63,889 bases of DNA, from positions 1-63,889 of the forward strand of contig JBBDIG010000057.1 in the NCBI GenBank assembly GCA_040880525.1. Direction: 5' to 3'. Every line of letters begins with the position of its first letter. Positions within the stretch are counted from its first letter, which is position 1. The notes below the pieces were generated by a model, which made no database searches, was not told the DNA's origin, and was given only the letters and a program-made list of their open reading frames with translations. This document shows positions 23,965 to 32,470 of this stretch, one piece after another. The stretch is from Bacteroidia bacterium. GTDB taxonomy: Bacteria; Bacteroidota; Bacteroidia; CAILMK01; JBBDIG01. Position numbers and translations under genes: made by a program.

Positions 23965-26388
23965 TCAGTCAAGATCTCTTTCGATAATCCTGAATTTCAA
24001 TTCAAGCCGCTCACCGTTGCTATCGGTCAAAGAAAGCAAGTGAGGGCCTGGTGCAGGATTTAAGGCTATTTGATGGATGTGCCTGGTATTTCCTACATAC
24101 TTATCGTCAAGGTGCCAGAATATTTCCGCGTGCTGATTACGATGGGCTACTTCAAAAACCGTCCGGCCTTCCTGGCCGCTCACTTCGCGTGGCACGTAAA
24201 TACGGGCAGGTTCTCCGGGATAGATCAACTCCATTGCCTGAACGGAAGCGGTTCCCCCGGATCCATCGCAGTCTTTCCTGAACGGAGGAAGCGGGAGGTA
24301 GTCAGAATTGTGGTTACGGAAATACCACTCCTGCACCGGAGGCAAAATGAACCAGGATTTGTGGATCATGTCTGATGGAGATTCGCAATGGCTGTTTACC
24401 TGATATTGCTGAGTGCCATCCAGATGAAGTAAAATATGATAGGGGCATGGATCCGTTCGCTCTGCAGCGGAGGGCAGAAGCAGCGTATCAATTTCATCAC
24501 AGGCGGGGCCGGGCAAATATCCGCTTTGCCTGCATGTAGCCGTTTTTTTCAGGTCATCGAAAGGAGTGGGAAACCAGCCGGTTTCGGGAAGAAGATCAAA
24601 AATCTCAAAAAGGAGCGGACCCGCAGTGGCTATGCCGGTAAGATCGGGGCGGCCCTCACCATCCGCATTGCCTACCCAAACTCCCACCACGTGCGTTGGC
24701 GTGATGCCAATGGCCCAGCCATCCCTGAATCCATAGCTGGTGCCGGTTTTCCATGCTATTTGGCGTGATGAACTGAATTGCCGCCAGAAGAACTCGTCTT
24801 CAGGGCGCTTAACCTCCTGCATCGCGTTGAACATTTGCCAGGTGGCGCCTGCTCCGATTTCGCTTTCATTGCTCCATGTTTTTTCTTCGCTTTGCCATTT
24901 TCTGCTTGTTTCTAAATCAGTGGTCAATGGATGCAAGTCGTTTTTTGCGTAAAGGCTGCCCGACTGATAATGATTCAGCCTCCTGGCGAGAGATGCGTAC
25001 ATGCCGGCCATATCCCATAAAGTTCCCTCCGAACCTCCCAGGATCATTGTCAGGCCATAATGCCCGGCAGGTTTGTCCAGCGTAGTCATGCCAAGTCTTT
25101 GGAGCAGGTAGTGAAATTTTTCATAGCTGTAATCCCGAAGCATCCTCACGCAGGGTACATTTAATGACCGCGCAACTGCCTCTGATGCCCTGACTGCACC
25201 TTGAAACTTTTCGTCAAAATTCTTAGGGACGTAACCACTGATCTGTGTGGGAATATCAGGCACCAGCGTATTAGGAAGGAGATATCCTTCATTCAGCATG
25301 GCAGCGTAGAGAAGCGGTTTCAGCAGGCTGCCGGTGCTGCGTGCTGCCTTTATCATATCATTCCATTGGCCTTTTCCGGCAACCACCATATTTGTATTGC
25401 CGGAGTAAGCCAGCACTTCCCCTGTTTCAATATCGGCTACAATAGCCGCAGCGTTATAAATATGGTTTTGCGAGAAAGTTTCCTGATGACGCTGCAGGAT
25501 GCTGTTCACCCGCTGCTGCAGGTGCAGGTCAATAGTGGTGGCGTGCAGGGCTGCCGTGCCTTCAACGGCTGCAGTTCCTGCCAGCAGATGCGGTGATAAT
25601 GAGGGGAGTGGAAGTGGTTTTTCCAGCAGTAACTCCGCTTTTGCCAAGTCTCCGTCCTGCTGTGATATGACGTCCCGGTCAGCGAGTTTTTGCAGCAGCC
25701 TGTCCCGTTTTGCCTGCAGCGCAATCCTGTTTCGACCGGGATGCATGAGCGCTGGCGCGTTTGGAAGGACTGCAAGTGTTGCCGCCTCACTCCAGGAAAG
25801 ATTGGCCGCACTTCGTCCGAAATAGCGCCAGGCAGCCGCTTCAAGCCCTACCACATTTCCCCCGAATGGGGCAAAAGATGTATACAGGGCAAGAATTTGA
25901 TCCTTGGAATATTTTGTTTCAAGGCGCACGGCCATGACCGCCTCCAGGATTTTTTCGCCAATGTTGCGATCCTGTCCTCTCCGGCTCAGCCGTATCACCT
26001 GCATGGTAATGGTGCTGCCGCCACTCACCGCTCTGCCATGCTCTATATTTTGCTTCAGCGCACGGCAAATAGCCATTGGATCTATGCCTGCATGATATCG
26101 GAACCTTTTGTCTTCAAAAGCCAGGAGGGCGGCTTCAAACTTTTCGGGTACCGTCTCCATTTGAGGAAATCGCCATTGGCCGTCCGCAGCGATGCGTGCG
26201 CCCAGCATATTCCCCTGCCGGTCCAGGATTACGGCTGACAGAGGATCATCAAAAAGGGGATGGGGAAGGCAGAAGATAAAGAAAATGATAAACGGAATAC
26301 ACACGCCAAAAGTGATCAGCAGCTTTTTATGACGGTGGCGCAGTGTCTTCAACATGCCGGATTTCACTTTTATCAAGCGGGGCGTCAT
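23965..26388 (-). CDS. pbpC: Penicillin-binding protein 1C
   Basis: PBP1C is a bifunctional peptidoglycan polymerase. The 807-residue protein has a membrane anchor (about residues 20-40). Its GT51 transglycosylase domain shows EDKRFRYHAGIDP and GGSTITMQV. The transpeptidase domain has the SxxK motif in TGSLLKPLL, SLN, and KTGTSYGFRDGWAIG. The C-terminal domain of the PBP1C type (BiPBP_C) begins around residue 700. The ATG is placed one base after the stop of the J-protein gene; an upstream in-frame start would lie inside that gene. It closes a three-gene operon with its own terminator. Confidence 0.94.
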   Translation of the reverse strand: MTPRLIKVKSGMLKTLRHRHKKLLITFGVCIPFIIFFIFCLPHPLFDDPLSAVILDRQGNMLGARIAADGQWRFPQMETVPEKFEAALLAFEDKRFRYHAGIDPMAICRALKQNIEHGRAVSGGSTITMQVIRLSRRGQDRNIGEKILEAVMAVRLETKYSKDQILALYTSFAPFGGNVVGLEAAAWRYFGRSAANLSWSEAATLAVLPNAPALMHPGRNRIALQAKRDRLLQKLADRDVISQQDGDLAKAELLLEKPLPLPSLSPHLLAGTAAVEGTAALHATTIDLHLQQRVNSILQRHQETFSQNHIYNAAAIVADIETGEVLAYSGNTNMVVAGKGQWNDMIKAARSTGSLLKPLLYAAMLNEGYLLPNTLVPDIPTQISGYVPKNFDEKFQGAVRASEAVARSLNVPCVRMLRDYSYEKFHYLLQRLGMTTLDKPAGHYGLTMILGGSEGTLWDMAGMYASLARRLNHYQSGSLYAKNDLHPLTTDLETSRKWQSEEKTWSNESEIGAGATWQMFNAMQEVKRPEDEFFWRQFSSSRQIAWKTGTSYGFRDGWAIGITPTHVVGVWVGNADGEGRPDLTGIATAGPLLFEIFDLLPETGWFPTPFDDLKKTATCRQSGYLPGPACDEIDTLLLPSAAERTDPCPYHILLHLDGTQQYQVNSHCESPSDMIHKSWFILPPVQEWYFRNHNSDYLPLPPFRKDCDGSGGTASVQAMELIYPGEPARIYVPREVSGQEGRTVFEVAHRNQHAEIFWHLDDKYVGNTRHIHQIALNPAPGPHLLSLTDSNGERLELKFRIIERDLD

Positions 26389-26389
26389 C

Positions 26390-26941
26390 TTATTCAACCG
26401 CGTTTCGATTGAACCATATCCGCAATATTTTAAGGATGATCTTGATGCCTTGAAAGAGCAGCGCAGTTCCAAGGATAATGGCGGCAATGGTGAATAAATA
26501 ATTTTGGGCTGATTCCACCATGTTCTGGTAGGCATAAAAAATCAGCATGAAACCCCCGCCAGATATAATTAAGAAACCGATAAAAGAAATGGACTGATGA
26601 AAGTGGAAATGGAGGGCGGAGGAGAAGGAAGTTTCAAACTCGCGGTAGGGCATGGCGGAATAACCTTCTGACTGCCGGGAAGCATTAGCCTGCCACTTTC
26701 TCATTCGTTCCTGCTCCTGAAATTGCTCCTTTTTTTCCAGGATGCGGTCGTATAATTCTCGTTTTAGCGGATCATTCAGGATTTCGTAGGACATATACAC
26801 CAGCCGGAAATGATCCTCAGCACGGGGCGAATTGTTGCGGTCAGGATGCACGGATTTGGCTCGTTGCCGGAAGGCGCGTTTGATGGTCTGCGCATTCGCA
26901 TCTCTTTCCACTCCTAAAACCTTGTAATAATCCAATGCCAT
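26390..26941 (-). CDS. Membrane-bound J-domain protein
   Basis: This 183-residue protein starts with a J domain (DYYKVLGVERDANAQTIKRAFRQ, residues 4-26, with the essential HPD at about 37-39) that would stimulate an Hsp70. A charged linker and two membrane helices follow (FIGFLIISGGGFMLIFYAY and YLFTIAAIILGTALLFQGI). It lacks the Gly/Phe region and zinc fingers of DnaJ. It sits between a small membrane protein and pbpC with gaps of 2 and 1 bases, so it is part of that operon. The sequence suggests a tethered co-chaperone at the membrane. Confidence 0.88.
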   Translation of the reverse strand: MALDYYKVLGVERDANAQTIKRAFRQRAKSVHPDRNNSPRAEDHFRLVYMSYEILNDPLKRELYDRILEKKEQFQEQERMRKWQANASRQSEGYSAMPYREFETSFSSALHFHFHQSISFIGFLIISGGGFMLIFYAYQNMVESAQNYLFTIAAIILGTALLFQGIKIILKILRIWFNRNAVE

Positions 26942-26943
26942 AG

Positions 26944-27492
26944 CTATTCCTGCATTTCAGGATTCAGAATCATATCTCCTTTTAAAAATATCATTTTATC
27001 TAAAATAAAATATCCAAAGTATCCTTCCTGAAAATGAATTTGCACCTCCGTGGCCTGGGGCAGATAATCAACCTCAAAGAGTTCTTGCATAAAGATATAA
27101 TTATAGCGGCCATACGGACTTTCAGGCATTACCGGATATACGAACATGTTCATCATTTCTCCAATTTCCGTTACTTCATAAGATTCCACTTTACCCTCCG
27201 GTTTTGGGAAAAAATAATTAATTGCAAGAAACAGAGAGCAGAGAATAAAACCCCATCCAATATAATTGTAAACGAGCATCTCAATGAGATAGCGATCGAG
27301 CCAGCGCAGGAAAAGAAAATGAATACCCAGGGTAATGGTTCCTCCTGCCAGAATGATCAGGAAAATGATTTCAGGAGGAATGAAGGTGCGGGTGCTCAGC
27401 ACCGCAATGCCGTAAAGCCCGCCAAAAAAGCCCGTTACAAAAACCCAGAAGGTATAATTGCTGAATTCTCCTTTTTCTACTTTTGCCGGCAT
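26944..27492 (-). CDS. Membrane protein of unknown function, first gene of pbpC operon
   Basis: This 182-residue protein has three hydrophobic helices (about residues 13-32, 40-62 and 75-95) and a soluble C-terminal part rich in aromatic and acidic residues. I recognise no family. It is immediately upstream of the J-domain protein gene (2 bases between stop and start), and pbpC follows, so it probably belongs with them. A role in envelope assembly is only an inference from position. Confidence 0.7.
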   Translation of the reverse strand: MPAKVEKGEFSNYTFWVFVTGFFGGLYGIAVLSTRTFIPPEIIFLIILAGGTITLGIHFLFLRWLDRYLIEMLVYNYIGWGFILCSLFLAINYFFPKPEGKVESYEVTEIGEMMNMFVYPVMPESPYGRYNYIFMQELFEVDYLPQATEVQIHFQEGYFGYFILDKMIFLKGDMILNPEMQE

Positions 27493-27541
27493 ACAGTATT
27501 TTAAAACTTGATATGAAAAACTCGTTTAAGATCGGAAAAGA

Positions 27542-28519
27542 ATGCTGAAGAACGCCAATTGTAGATATGCCATTGTGGTTGTCATCCTTCTTTTCATTTT
27601 ACCCGGCTGCAAAGATGAGGCGGATTATAGAGTCATTCTTCATCCAGAGGGTGAGTTTCTTGACTTGCCCGCCAAGCCGCAGCAGGAGCTGCTGGACTAT
27701 GCCAAAGATGTACTAAGGAAACGCCTCATTACTGCGGGCTTTGCAGCAGAAGATTTCATCATTGCGGAAAAAGACGGGGCGATAGAAATTCAGATTGACA
27801 AGCTGGAGGAAGATACCGCCACAGGCTGGCTGGAGCCGTTGCTTACCATCCCCGGAAATTTCCGCATTGTGGAAACGTATCATCATGCCGATGTGATTGG
27901 TTCCATCCTCACCGCTGATGCCTACCTGGCGCACTTGCAGGGAGATACCGCGGGCCAGGGACCCTTGTTGAGCAGGATCAAAATGGCCTCCTACCAGCTT
28001 GCTGAAGGAGAAGAAATTTCGCCTACTCCCGTTATTGGATTTGCTTTTCCTTCTGACACTGCCAGCATTTTCCGTTCGCTTAAAATTGATTCAGTAAAAG
28101 CGATTCTGCCTGCCGCGCTGGAAATCATTCCCGGAGTTACCATATCTGATTCCCTGATTCCGCTCATAGCTGTTCGCAGCCACTACAGGAATGAGGGCCT
28201 GCCAGCGCTCACCAAAAATTTTGTGCAAGATCTGAGTATTGGAACCACTGAAGGAGGAGTGGTGGTCATCAATTTACAGTTTAATGAAAATGGCGGGGAA
28301 TACTTTTATGAGCTTACGATGAATAACTTTAGGAGTTTTATTGGCATCGTGCTGGATGAAACCGTAATTCATTATGCCATGATCCAGGGAGGGATTCCTG
28401 AAGGAAAGATCAGCATCATTTCTCCTTACGGCTTTAATCAGACCCGTGCAATTGCCGCTGCAATGCGCATCAGCAGCCTGCCGTTTCCGATGGCTTTCGA
28501 GAGAAACATGAGGGAGTGA
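27542..28519 (+). CDS. Lipoprotein resembling the SecD periplasmic P1 domain
   Basis: This 325-residue lipoprotein has a signal peptide ending in lipobox LPGC (Cys about residue 22). The mature part resembles the P1 region of the SecD translocase. The first half shows DVLRKRLITAGFAAEDFII and IPGNFRIVETYH, like the SecD base. The second half shows GGVVVINLQFNENGGEYFYELT, IGIVLDETVIHYAMIQ and a closing hydrophobic MRISSLPFPM, matching the SecD head and base return. It has none of the six membrane helices of SecD, so it cannot form that channel. It may be a membrane-tethered periplasmic chaperone or partner of export; this is inference. It is divergent from the pbpC operon. Confidence 0.72.
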   Translation: MLKNANCRYAIVVVILLFILPGCKDEADYRVILHPEGEFLDLPAKPQQELLDYAKDVLRKRLITAGFAAEDFIIAEKDGAIEIQIDKLEEDTATGWLEPLLTIPGNFRIVETYHHADVIGSILTADAYLAHLQGDTAGQGPLLSRIKMASYQLAEGEEISPTPVIGFAFPSDTASIFRSLKIDSVKAILPAALEIIPGVTISDSLIPLIAVRSHYRNEGLPALTKNFVQDLSIGTTEGGVVVINLQFNENGGEYFYELTMNNFRSFIGIVLDETVIHYAMIQGGIPEGKISIISPYGFNQTRAIAAAMRISSLPFPMAFERNMRE

Positions 28520-28537
28520 TGCTACCCCCATTACCGA

Positions 28538-28829
28538 AGCGGTGGTAATACCGCTATAGGAAGTATCAACTCACCATCCACAACCGTTGTGGCAAAACCC
28601 CATCTGGAAAGGAGAAAATATTGGCTGAGACGGAACAGTTGCGGTAGCCTCATGTAGGTCCGATTTGTTATCGGACAATTCCACGATAGCGGAATATCAG
28701 GACCGGATAAGAGATCGGAGTCATTCAGTCGTGGTAGCTAGCCCGTTGCCGGGCTTGTCCCAATGCAATTGGGACCTACATTAAACCCTTACCACCGCTA
28801 TTGAAAGCCTCCCGTTGAAACCGGGGGCT
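28538..28829. repeat. GTAG-hairpin cluster (REP/BIME-like)
   Basis: This intergenic block is built of inverted repeats. The outer pair is AGCGGTGGTAA (28538-28548) and TTACCACCGCT (28789-28799). The inner pair is ATGTAGGTCC (28652-28661) and GGACCTACAT (28772-28781). The inner pair contains GTAG followed by stems GTCCGAT/ATCGGAC (28658-28676, + strand) and GTCCCAAT/ATTGGGAC (28757-28775, read from the minus strand). A third GTAG (28734) precedes AGCCCG/CGGGCT (28740-28755). A further imperfect hairpin lies at 28806-28829. A 5' GTAG plus hairpin is the hallmark of REP sequences moved by RAYT (TnpA-REP) transposases; none is in this window. Confidence 0.7.
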
Positions 28830-28975
28830 ATGGATAAAGACTTACAAAAGCAGTCTTGTGCCGGAAGGTGTTTACCTGTAAAAAGTGCGGGCAATCTCCG
28901 GCATTGGCAGCAACCAATGGCTGGAGGTACTCACGGGAATGATGATGCTGTTGTGGTGAGGAAAGAAGAGTGCTG
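28830..28975. other. Spacer between hairpin cluster and bTHX gene
   Basis: About 145 bases lie between the repeat cluster and the stop of the small ribosomal protein gene. I see no coding frame with support. The rest of the intergenic gap from 28520 is taken by the repeat cluster. Confidence 0.35.
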
Positions 28976-29143
28976 TTACTTCTTTTTCTTTGCTGCTGTC
29001 GGTGGTTTTGGGGCGGCTTCTGTTTTAGCTTCCGGTTCTTCAGCTATTGTTGCTGTGGCTTCTTCTTTTTTCCGGGGCCTTGATTTTCCATAGCTGCCTC
29101 TGAAGGTTTTACCTTTTCTCGTTTTACGATCTCCTCTGCCCAT
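28976..29143 (-). CDS. 30S ribosomal protein bTHX
   Basis: This 55-residue, strongly basic protein begins MGRGDRKTRKGKTFRGSYGK and ends in a lysine run, matching the Thx (bTHX) protein of the small ribosomal subunit, which binds in a pocket at the top of the 30S head. The first 26 residues carry the conserved part; the rest is an Ala/Glu/Pro/Lys tail typical of Bacteroidota versions. It is read on the minus strand and is the last gene of the direction of the PorV-like gene, 72 bases downstream of it. Confidence 0.9.
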   Translation of the reverse strand: MGRGDRKTRKGKTFRGSYGKSRPRKKEEATATIAEEPEAKTEAAPKPPTAAKKKK

Positions 29144-29215
29144 ACGTATTTTTTAATGTTGATTTGAATTTCAATATTAAACTAAATACAAATGGAAATG
29201 GATAACGTTCGGGAT

Positions 29216-30358
29216 TTACTGTGCCTCTTCTTTCCGGTTGATGCCAATCCGCAGGGAAACAATATGAGAATAAAGCGCTACAGACTGATCGCCAATATCA
29301 GTAAAGGCATAATCCAGCGCAAATTGCTGAAACTTAAATCCCACGCCAATACTTGGTTGAAATGTCAGGATTTCTCTTGGATCCTGAAATCCTGTAGCAG
29401 AATCTTTATCGGAAGGCAAATTCGTGGTAGTACGCTGGAAATTGGTTACTCCACCGCGCAGGAAGATCAGTTCATTGTAGTCAACCTCAAAACCGAAATG
29501 CAGATCAATACTGGAAAAGTCGCTGCGCACCAGCGTGTTTCGTTTTCCGTCAAAAGTAAAATCAGCGCCCAATTCCGCCAGCATGTTGAACTTATCTGAG
29601 ATCTTCACATCTTTCATAATTCCGGTATTGATCCTCGGTAAAGTGATCTCTGAAGAGTTCACCGGGATCTCGTTTTGCGTAGCCGTAAATACTTCTTTCT
29701 CCTCTTCGGTGAAGTTAAAACTCCAGGCATTGAAAGTAGAAGTAATATCCCGGCCCATTGCCCCTACTGTCCAGCCTTCGGCAAAATCATACTGAATGCC
29801 TGCATCCAGCCCAAACCCCCACGCAGTGGCAAAAGGTCCGATCCTGCGATGAATCACTTTGGCACTTCCTCCCAGCCTGAGCTTTTCATTGGCCAGCTTA
29901 CGGGAAAAGGAAAGAGCAAATGAATAATCAACTGCAGAAAATTCAGTAATCCTGTTATAATCAATGGAGCCGTTGGCGTCAATGAGCCGCAACGTGTTGG
30001 GGATATTGTCTATCCCGAATCTCACCATGCTGAATCCCAGGTAATTTTTCTCGTCAAGTTTTGTTACCACCGCTCCATAGTCAAACTTGGCAATGCCAGC
30101 GAAATATTCACTGTGCATGAGGTAGAGCTGAATATCGTTATCAATGAGGCTGATGCCTGCCGGATTCCAGTATGTAGCAGATGCATCCTTTACAGATGCT
30201 GCGGCAGAGTTTCCCATACCGAGCGCCCGGCCTCCCACACCAATGTTCAGAAATTCATTGCTGTATTTTGGTGTACGATCCCTGTCCTGTGCCTTCACTC
30301 TGGGTGAAAGAAAAAACAGGCAGGTTGCGGCTAAGATAATGTAGTGTTTTGTGTTCAT
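29216..30358 (-). CDS. PorV/PorQ-family outer-membrane protein
   Basis: This 380-residue protein has a signal peptide (ending VKAQ). Its start region NEFLNIGVGGRALGMGNSAAASVKDASATYWNPAGI is the hallmark of the FadL-like PorV/PorQ family. A beta-barrel with a predicted membrane-facing pattern follows up to SHIVSLRIGIN. In T9SS, PorV shuttles cargo to the attachment complex and PorQ helps attach it. Which of these, or a paralogue of unknown role, cannot be said: Bacteroidota usually carry several. Its start overlaps the end of the upstream gene by 4 bases. Confidence 0.88.
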   Translation of the reverse strand: MNTKHYIILAATCLFFLSPRVKAQDRDRTPKYSNEFLNIGVGGRALGMGNSAAASVKDASATYWNPAGISLIDNDIQLYLMHSEYFAGIAKFDYGAVVTKLDEKNYLGFSMVRFGIDNIPNTLRLIDANGSIDYNRITEFSAVDYSFALSFSRKLANEKLRLGGSAKVIHRRIGPFATAWGFGLDAGIQYDFAEGWTVGAMGRDITSTFNAWSFNFTEEEKEVFTATQNEIPVNSSEITLPRINTGIMKDVKISDKFNMLAELGADFTFDGKRNTLVRSDFSSIDLHFGFEVDYNELIFLRGGVTNFQRTTTNLPSDKDSATGFQDPREILTFQPSIGVGFKFQQFALDYAFTDIGDQSVALYSHIVSLRIGINRKEEAQ

Positions 30359-31008
30359 AAATGCTGAATGTTTAAAACCTCCGGAGTCAGCCTCATTTCA
30401 GCCTCTGATAATAACTGGCTGAAAACAGTGTAATATGCTCCTTGAATAACTGGCTGTTTGACGCGTGAAAATATATGGTTTATAGAAGTCGTAAAATCTT
30501 TATTGTTTTGATAATTAAAAAGGAATTGGTGTTCCCGGAAGCGTTTAAAGAACTTCCAGAAGCCATCAATATTGCTGAAACCCAGAAAATCCTGCAAGGC
30601 GGCCATTTGCTGTTGCGTCACTTTTTCCAGGTCAGTATAATAGAGGGGGAGCAAATCCGGAAATTTCTTCATCAGTATCCGGTCCACGAGCAATTCGAGT
30701 AAAATATGGCTTAAGAAAAAGGGCCTGAACGGAAGTTTGTCAAATTGATATTTCTTTAACAGTTCCTTTAGCATTTTTCCCTGGGTATTAAAAAATGAGG
30801 ACTGATGAAATTTGCGGTCCGACTCCAGGTGAGTGCAGCAACCTTCCGTGAGGAACCGGACCTTTATGGTGGGAGCATCTGCGGCATTAATATGCCTTAT
30901 GCGCCACTTCCGGTTGAAGGTGGTGAAAAGATCAGGCAGCGATAGCCCGGTATTGAAGAGTGGGTTTTGCAATTGTCGGTCAAAATAATAATGTCCCAGG
31001 AAATTCAT
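30355..31008 (-). CDS. Divergent AcpH-like (ACP phosphodiesterase family) protein
   Basis: The 217-residue protein starts [10 protein letters not shown], like the MNFLAHLYLA opening of acyl-carrier-protein phosphodiesterases (AcpH, DUF479). It has the later family-like order of a [10 protein letters not shown] segment, a central [22 protein letters not shown] segment with conserved His/Asp, and helical C-terminus. AcpH removes 4'-phosphopantetheine from ACP. Similarity is weak and several metal-binding residues cannot be checked, so this is a family guess. It is translationally coupled to the PorV-like gene downstream, an odd partner. Confidence 0.5.
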   Translation of the reverse strand: MNFLGHYYFDRQLQNPLFNTGLSLPDLFTTFNRKWRIRHINAADAPTIKVRFLTEGCCTHLESDRKFHQSSFFNTQGKMLKELLKKYQFDKLPFRPFFLSHILLELLVDRILMKKFPDLLPLYYTDLEKVTQQQMAALQDFLGFSNIDGFWKFFKRFREHQFLFNYQNNKDFTTSINHIFSRVKQPVIQGAYYTVFSQLLSEAEMRLTPEVLNIQHL

Positions 31009-31029
31009 GGGTGGTCAGGAATAATGAAG

Positions 31030-31037
31030 CAAAATTA
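31030..31037 (-). promoter_or_regulatory. Promoter -7 element (TAATTTTG, minus strand)
   Basis: On the minus strand this reads TAATTTTG, 22 bases before the ATG of the AcpH-like gene. It probably drives that gene, the PorV-like gene and perhaps bTHX. Confidence 0.5.
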
Positions 31038-31111
31038 AAGAAGTGGCCTGTACGGAGCGTGAGGGCGATTTGCACAAATGATGCAAACTTCTTCATGCGT
31101 AAGCCAAAGCA

Positions 31112-31119
31112 TATTTTTG
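31112..31119 (+). promoter_or_regulatory. tyrS promoter -7 element (TATTTTTG)
   Basis: A full TAnnTTTG match lies 21 bases before the ATG at 31140. It sits downstream of alternative upstream starts of the tyrS frame, so it supports the 31140 start. Confidence 0.55.
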
Positions 31120-31139
31120 CACAAAAAGAAGAACTGCTG

Positions 31140-32417
31140 ATGAATCTTGTTGAAGAGTTAAGATGGCGTGGCCTGTTGCAGGATATTATGCCAGGGACAG
31201 AGGAACTGCTTGCCAAAGAGCCGGTAACCGGATATATTGGTTTCGATCCTACCAGCCATTCGCTTCATATTGGTAACCTGGTTCCCATTATGCTGCTGAT
31301 GCATTTGCAGCGACACGGCCACAAGCCGGTAGCGTTGGTAGGTGGCGCCACCGGAATGATTGGTGATCCTTCCGGTAAAAGCGAGGAACGCAACCTGCTT
31401 TCCGAAGAAATGCTCCGGAAAAATCAGCAAGGCATTCGCAGCCAGCTTAGCCGGTTCCTGGATTTTGAAAAGGGAGACAACGCTGCAATCCTGGTGAATA
31501 ATTATGACTGGATGAGCGGTTTTGGGTTCCTGGATTTCCTTCGTGATGTGGGCAAACATCTGAGCGTAAATTATATGATGGCAAAAGATTCGGTGAAAAA
31601 GCGGCTGGAAACCGGCATATCTTTCACGGAGTTCAGCTATCAACTGGTACAGGCTTATGATTTTTTGCACCTCTTCCGCACCCAGAACTGCAGCCTCCAG
31701 ATGGGCGGCTCAGACCAATGGGGAAATATGACGACCGGGGCCGAACTCATCAGGCGAACGATTGGAGGTGAAGCTTTCGCCTTAACCGCACCGCTGGTTA
31801 CAAAAGCGGATGGTTCCAAGTTTGGGAAGACAGAACAGGGGAATGTATGGCTGGATCCTGAATTGACTTCACCCTACGCTTTTTATCAGTTTTGGATGAA
31901 TACCTCAGATGAAGATGCGAACCGCTACATCCGCATTTTCACATTTCTTTCGCAAGAAGAAATTGAGAGCCTCGCTTCCGCACATTCCGTGGCACCCCAC
32001 CAGCGGCTGCTCCAAAGAAAGCTGGCCGAAGAAGTTACCCAACTTGTGCATGGCACAGAGGAGTTGCACCAGGCGCAAAAAGCTACAGAGCTGCTCTTTG
32101 GCCGCGGAGGCGCAGAAATGCTTCGTGACCTCAATCCCCGAACTTTGTTTTCCGCGCTGGAGGGAGTTCCGCAATATCAGGTACAGCAACAGCAGATTTC
32201 AGGGGGCATTTCTATTACCGATCTTCTCACGGATCTTTCCACTATTTTTCCTTCAAAAGGTGAGGCCAGGCGATTTATTAAAAATGGAGGTTTGATCCTG
32301 AACAAAGAAAAAATTAATGACCCTGAAATGCAGGTGAATGAAGCACATTTTATCCAGAACAGTTATGTAATGGTGCAGAAAGGCAAGAAGAACTATTTCC
32401 TGATCCGCCTGAATTAA
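31140..32417 (+). CDS. tyrS: Tyrosyl-tRNA synthetase
   Basis: TyrS charges tRNA-Tyr with tyrosine. The 425-residue protein has the class I motif HIGN (residues 43-46), tyrosine-binding segments ([21 protein letters not shown]) and the KMSKS-equivalent KFGKT. A C-terminal S4 RNA-binding domain ([20 protein letters not shown]) completes it. Length equals the bacterial TyrRS norm of about 420. The reading frame is open upstream to 30960, but the promoter element and the homologous start [11 protein letters not shown] favour 31140. Confidence 0.96.
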   Translation: MNLVEELRWRGLLQDIMPGTEELLAKEPVTGYIGFDPTSHSLHIGNLVPIMLLMHLQRHGHKPVALVGGATGMIGDPSGKSEERNLLSEEMLRKNQQGIRSQLSRFLDFEKGDNAAILVNNYDWMSGFGFLDFLRDVGKHLSVNYMMAKDSVKKRLETGISFTEFSYQLVQAYDFLHLFRTQNCSLQMGGSDQWGNMTTGAELIRRTIGGEAFALTAPLVTKADGSKFGKTEQGNVWLDPELTSPYAFYQFWMNTSDEDANRYIRIFTFLSQEEIESLASAHSVAPHQRLLQRKLAEEVTQLVHGTEELHQAQKATELLFGRGGAEMLRDLNPRTLFSALEGVPQYQVQQQQISGGISITDLLTDLSTIFPSKGEARRFIKNGGLILNKEKINDPEMQVNEAHFIQNSYVMVQKGKKNYFLIRLN

Positions 32418-32470
32418 TGCACCATCTTTGTAAAAATGGCTTCAACATTTAAATAATATCACTATCCATT

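Noticed and set aside
26389-26535. Upstream extension of pbpC
   Set aside because: It runs over the end of the J-protein gene in another frame and lacks signal-anchor character; the ATG one base after that stop is natural.
28815-29093. Possible + strand gene of 92 codons
   Set aside because: It is the shadow of the bTHX gene on the minus strand; the translated product has a poly-Phe run from the lysine codons.
30960-31139. Upstream extension of tyrS
   Set aside because: It overlaps the divergent promoter region and starts before the tyrS -7 element; TyrS homologues begin at the ATG at 31140.
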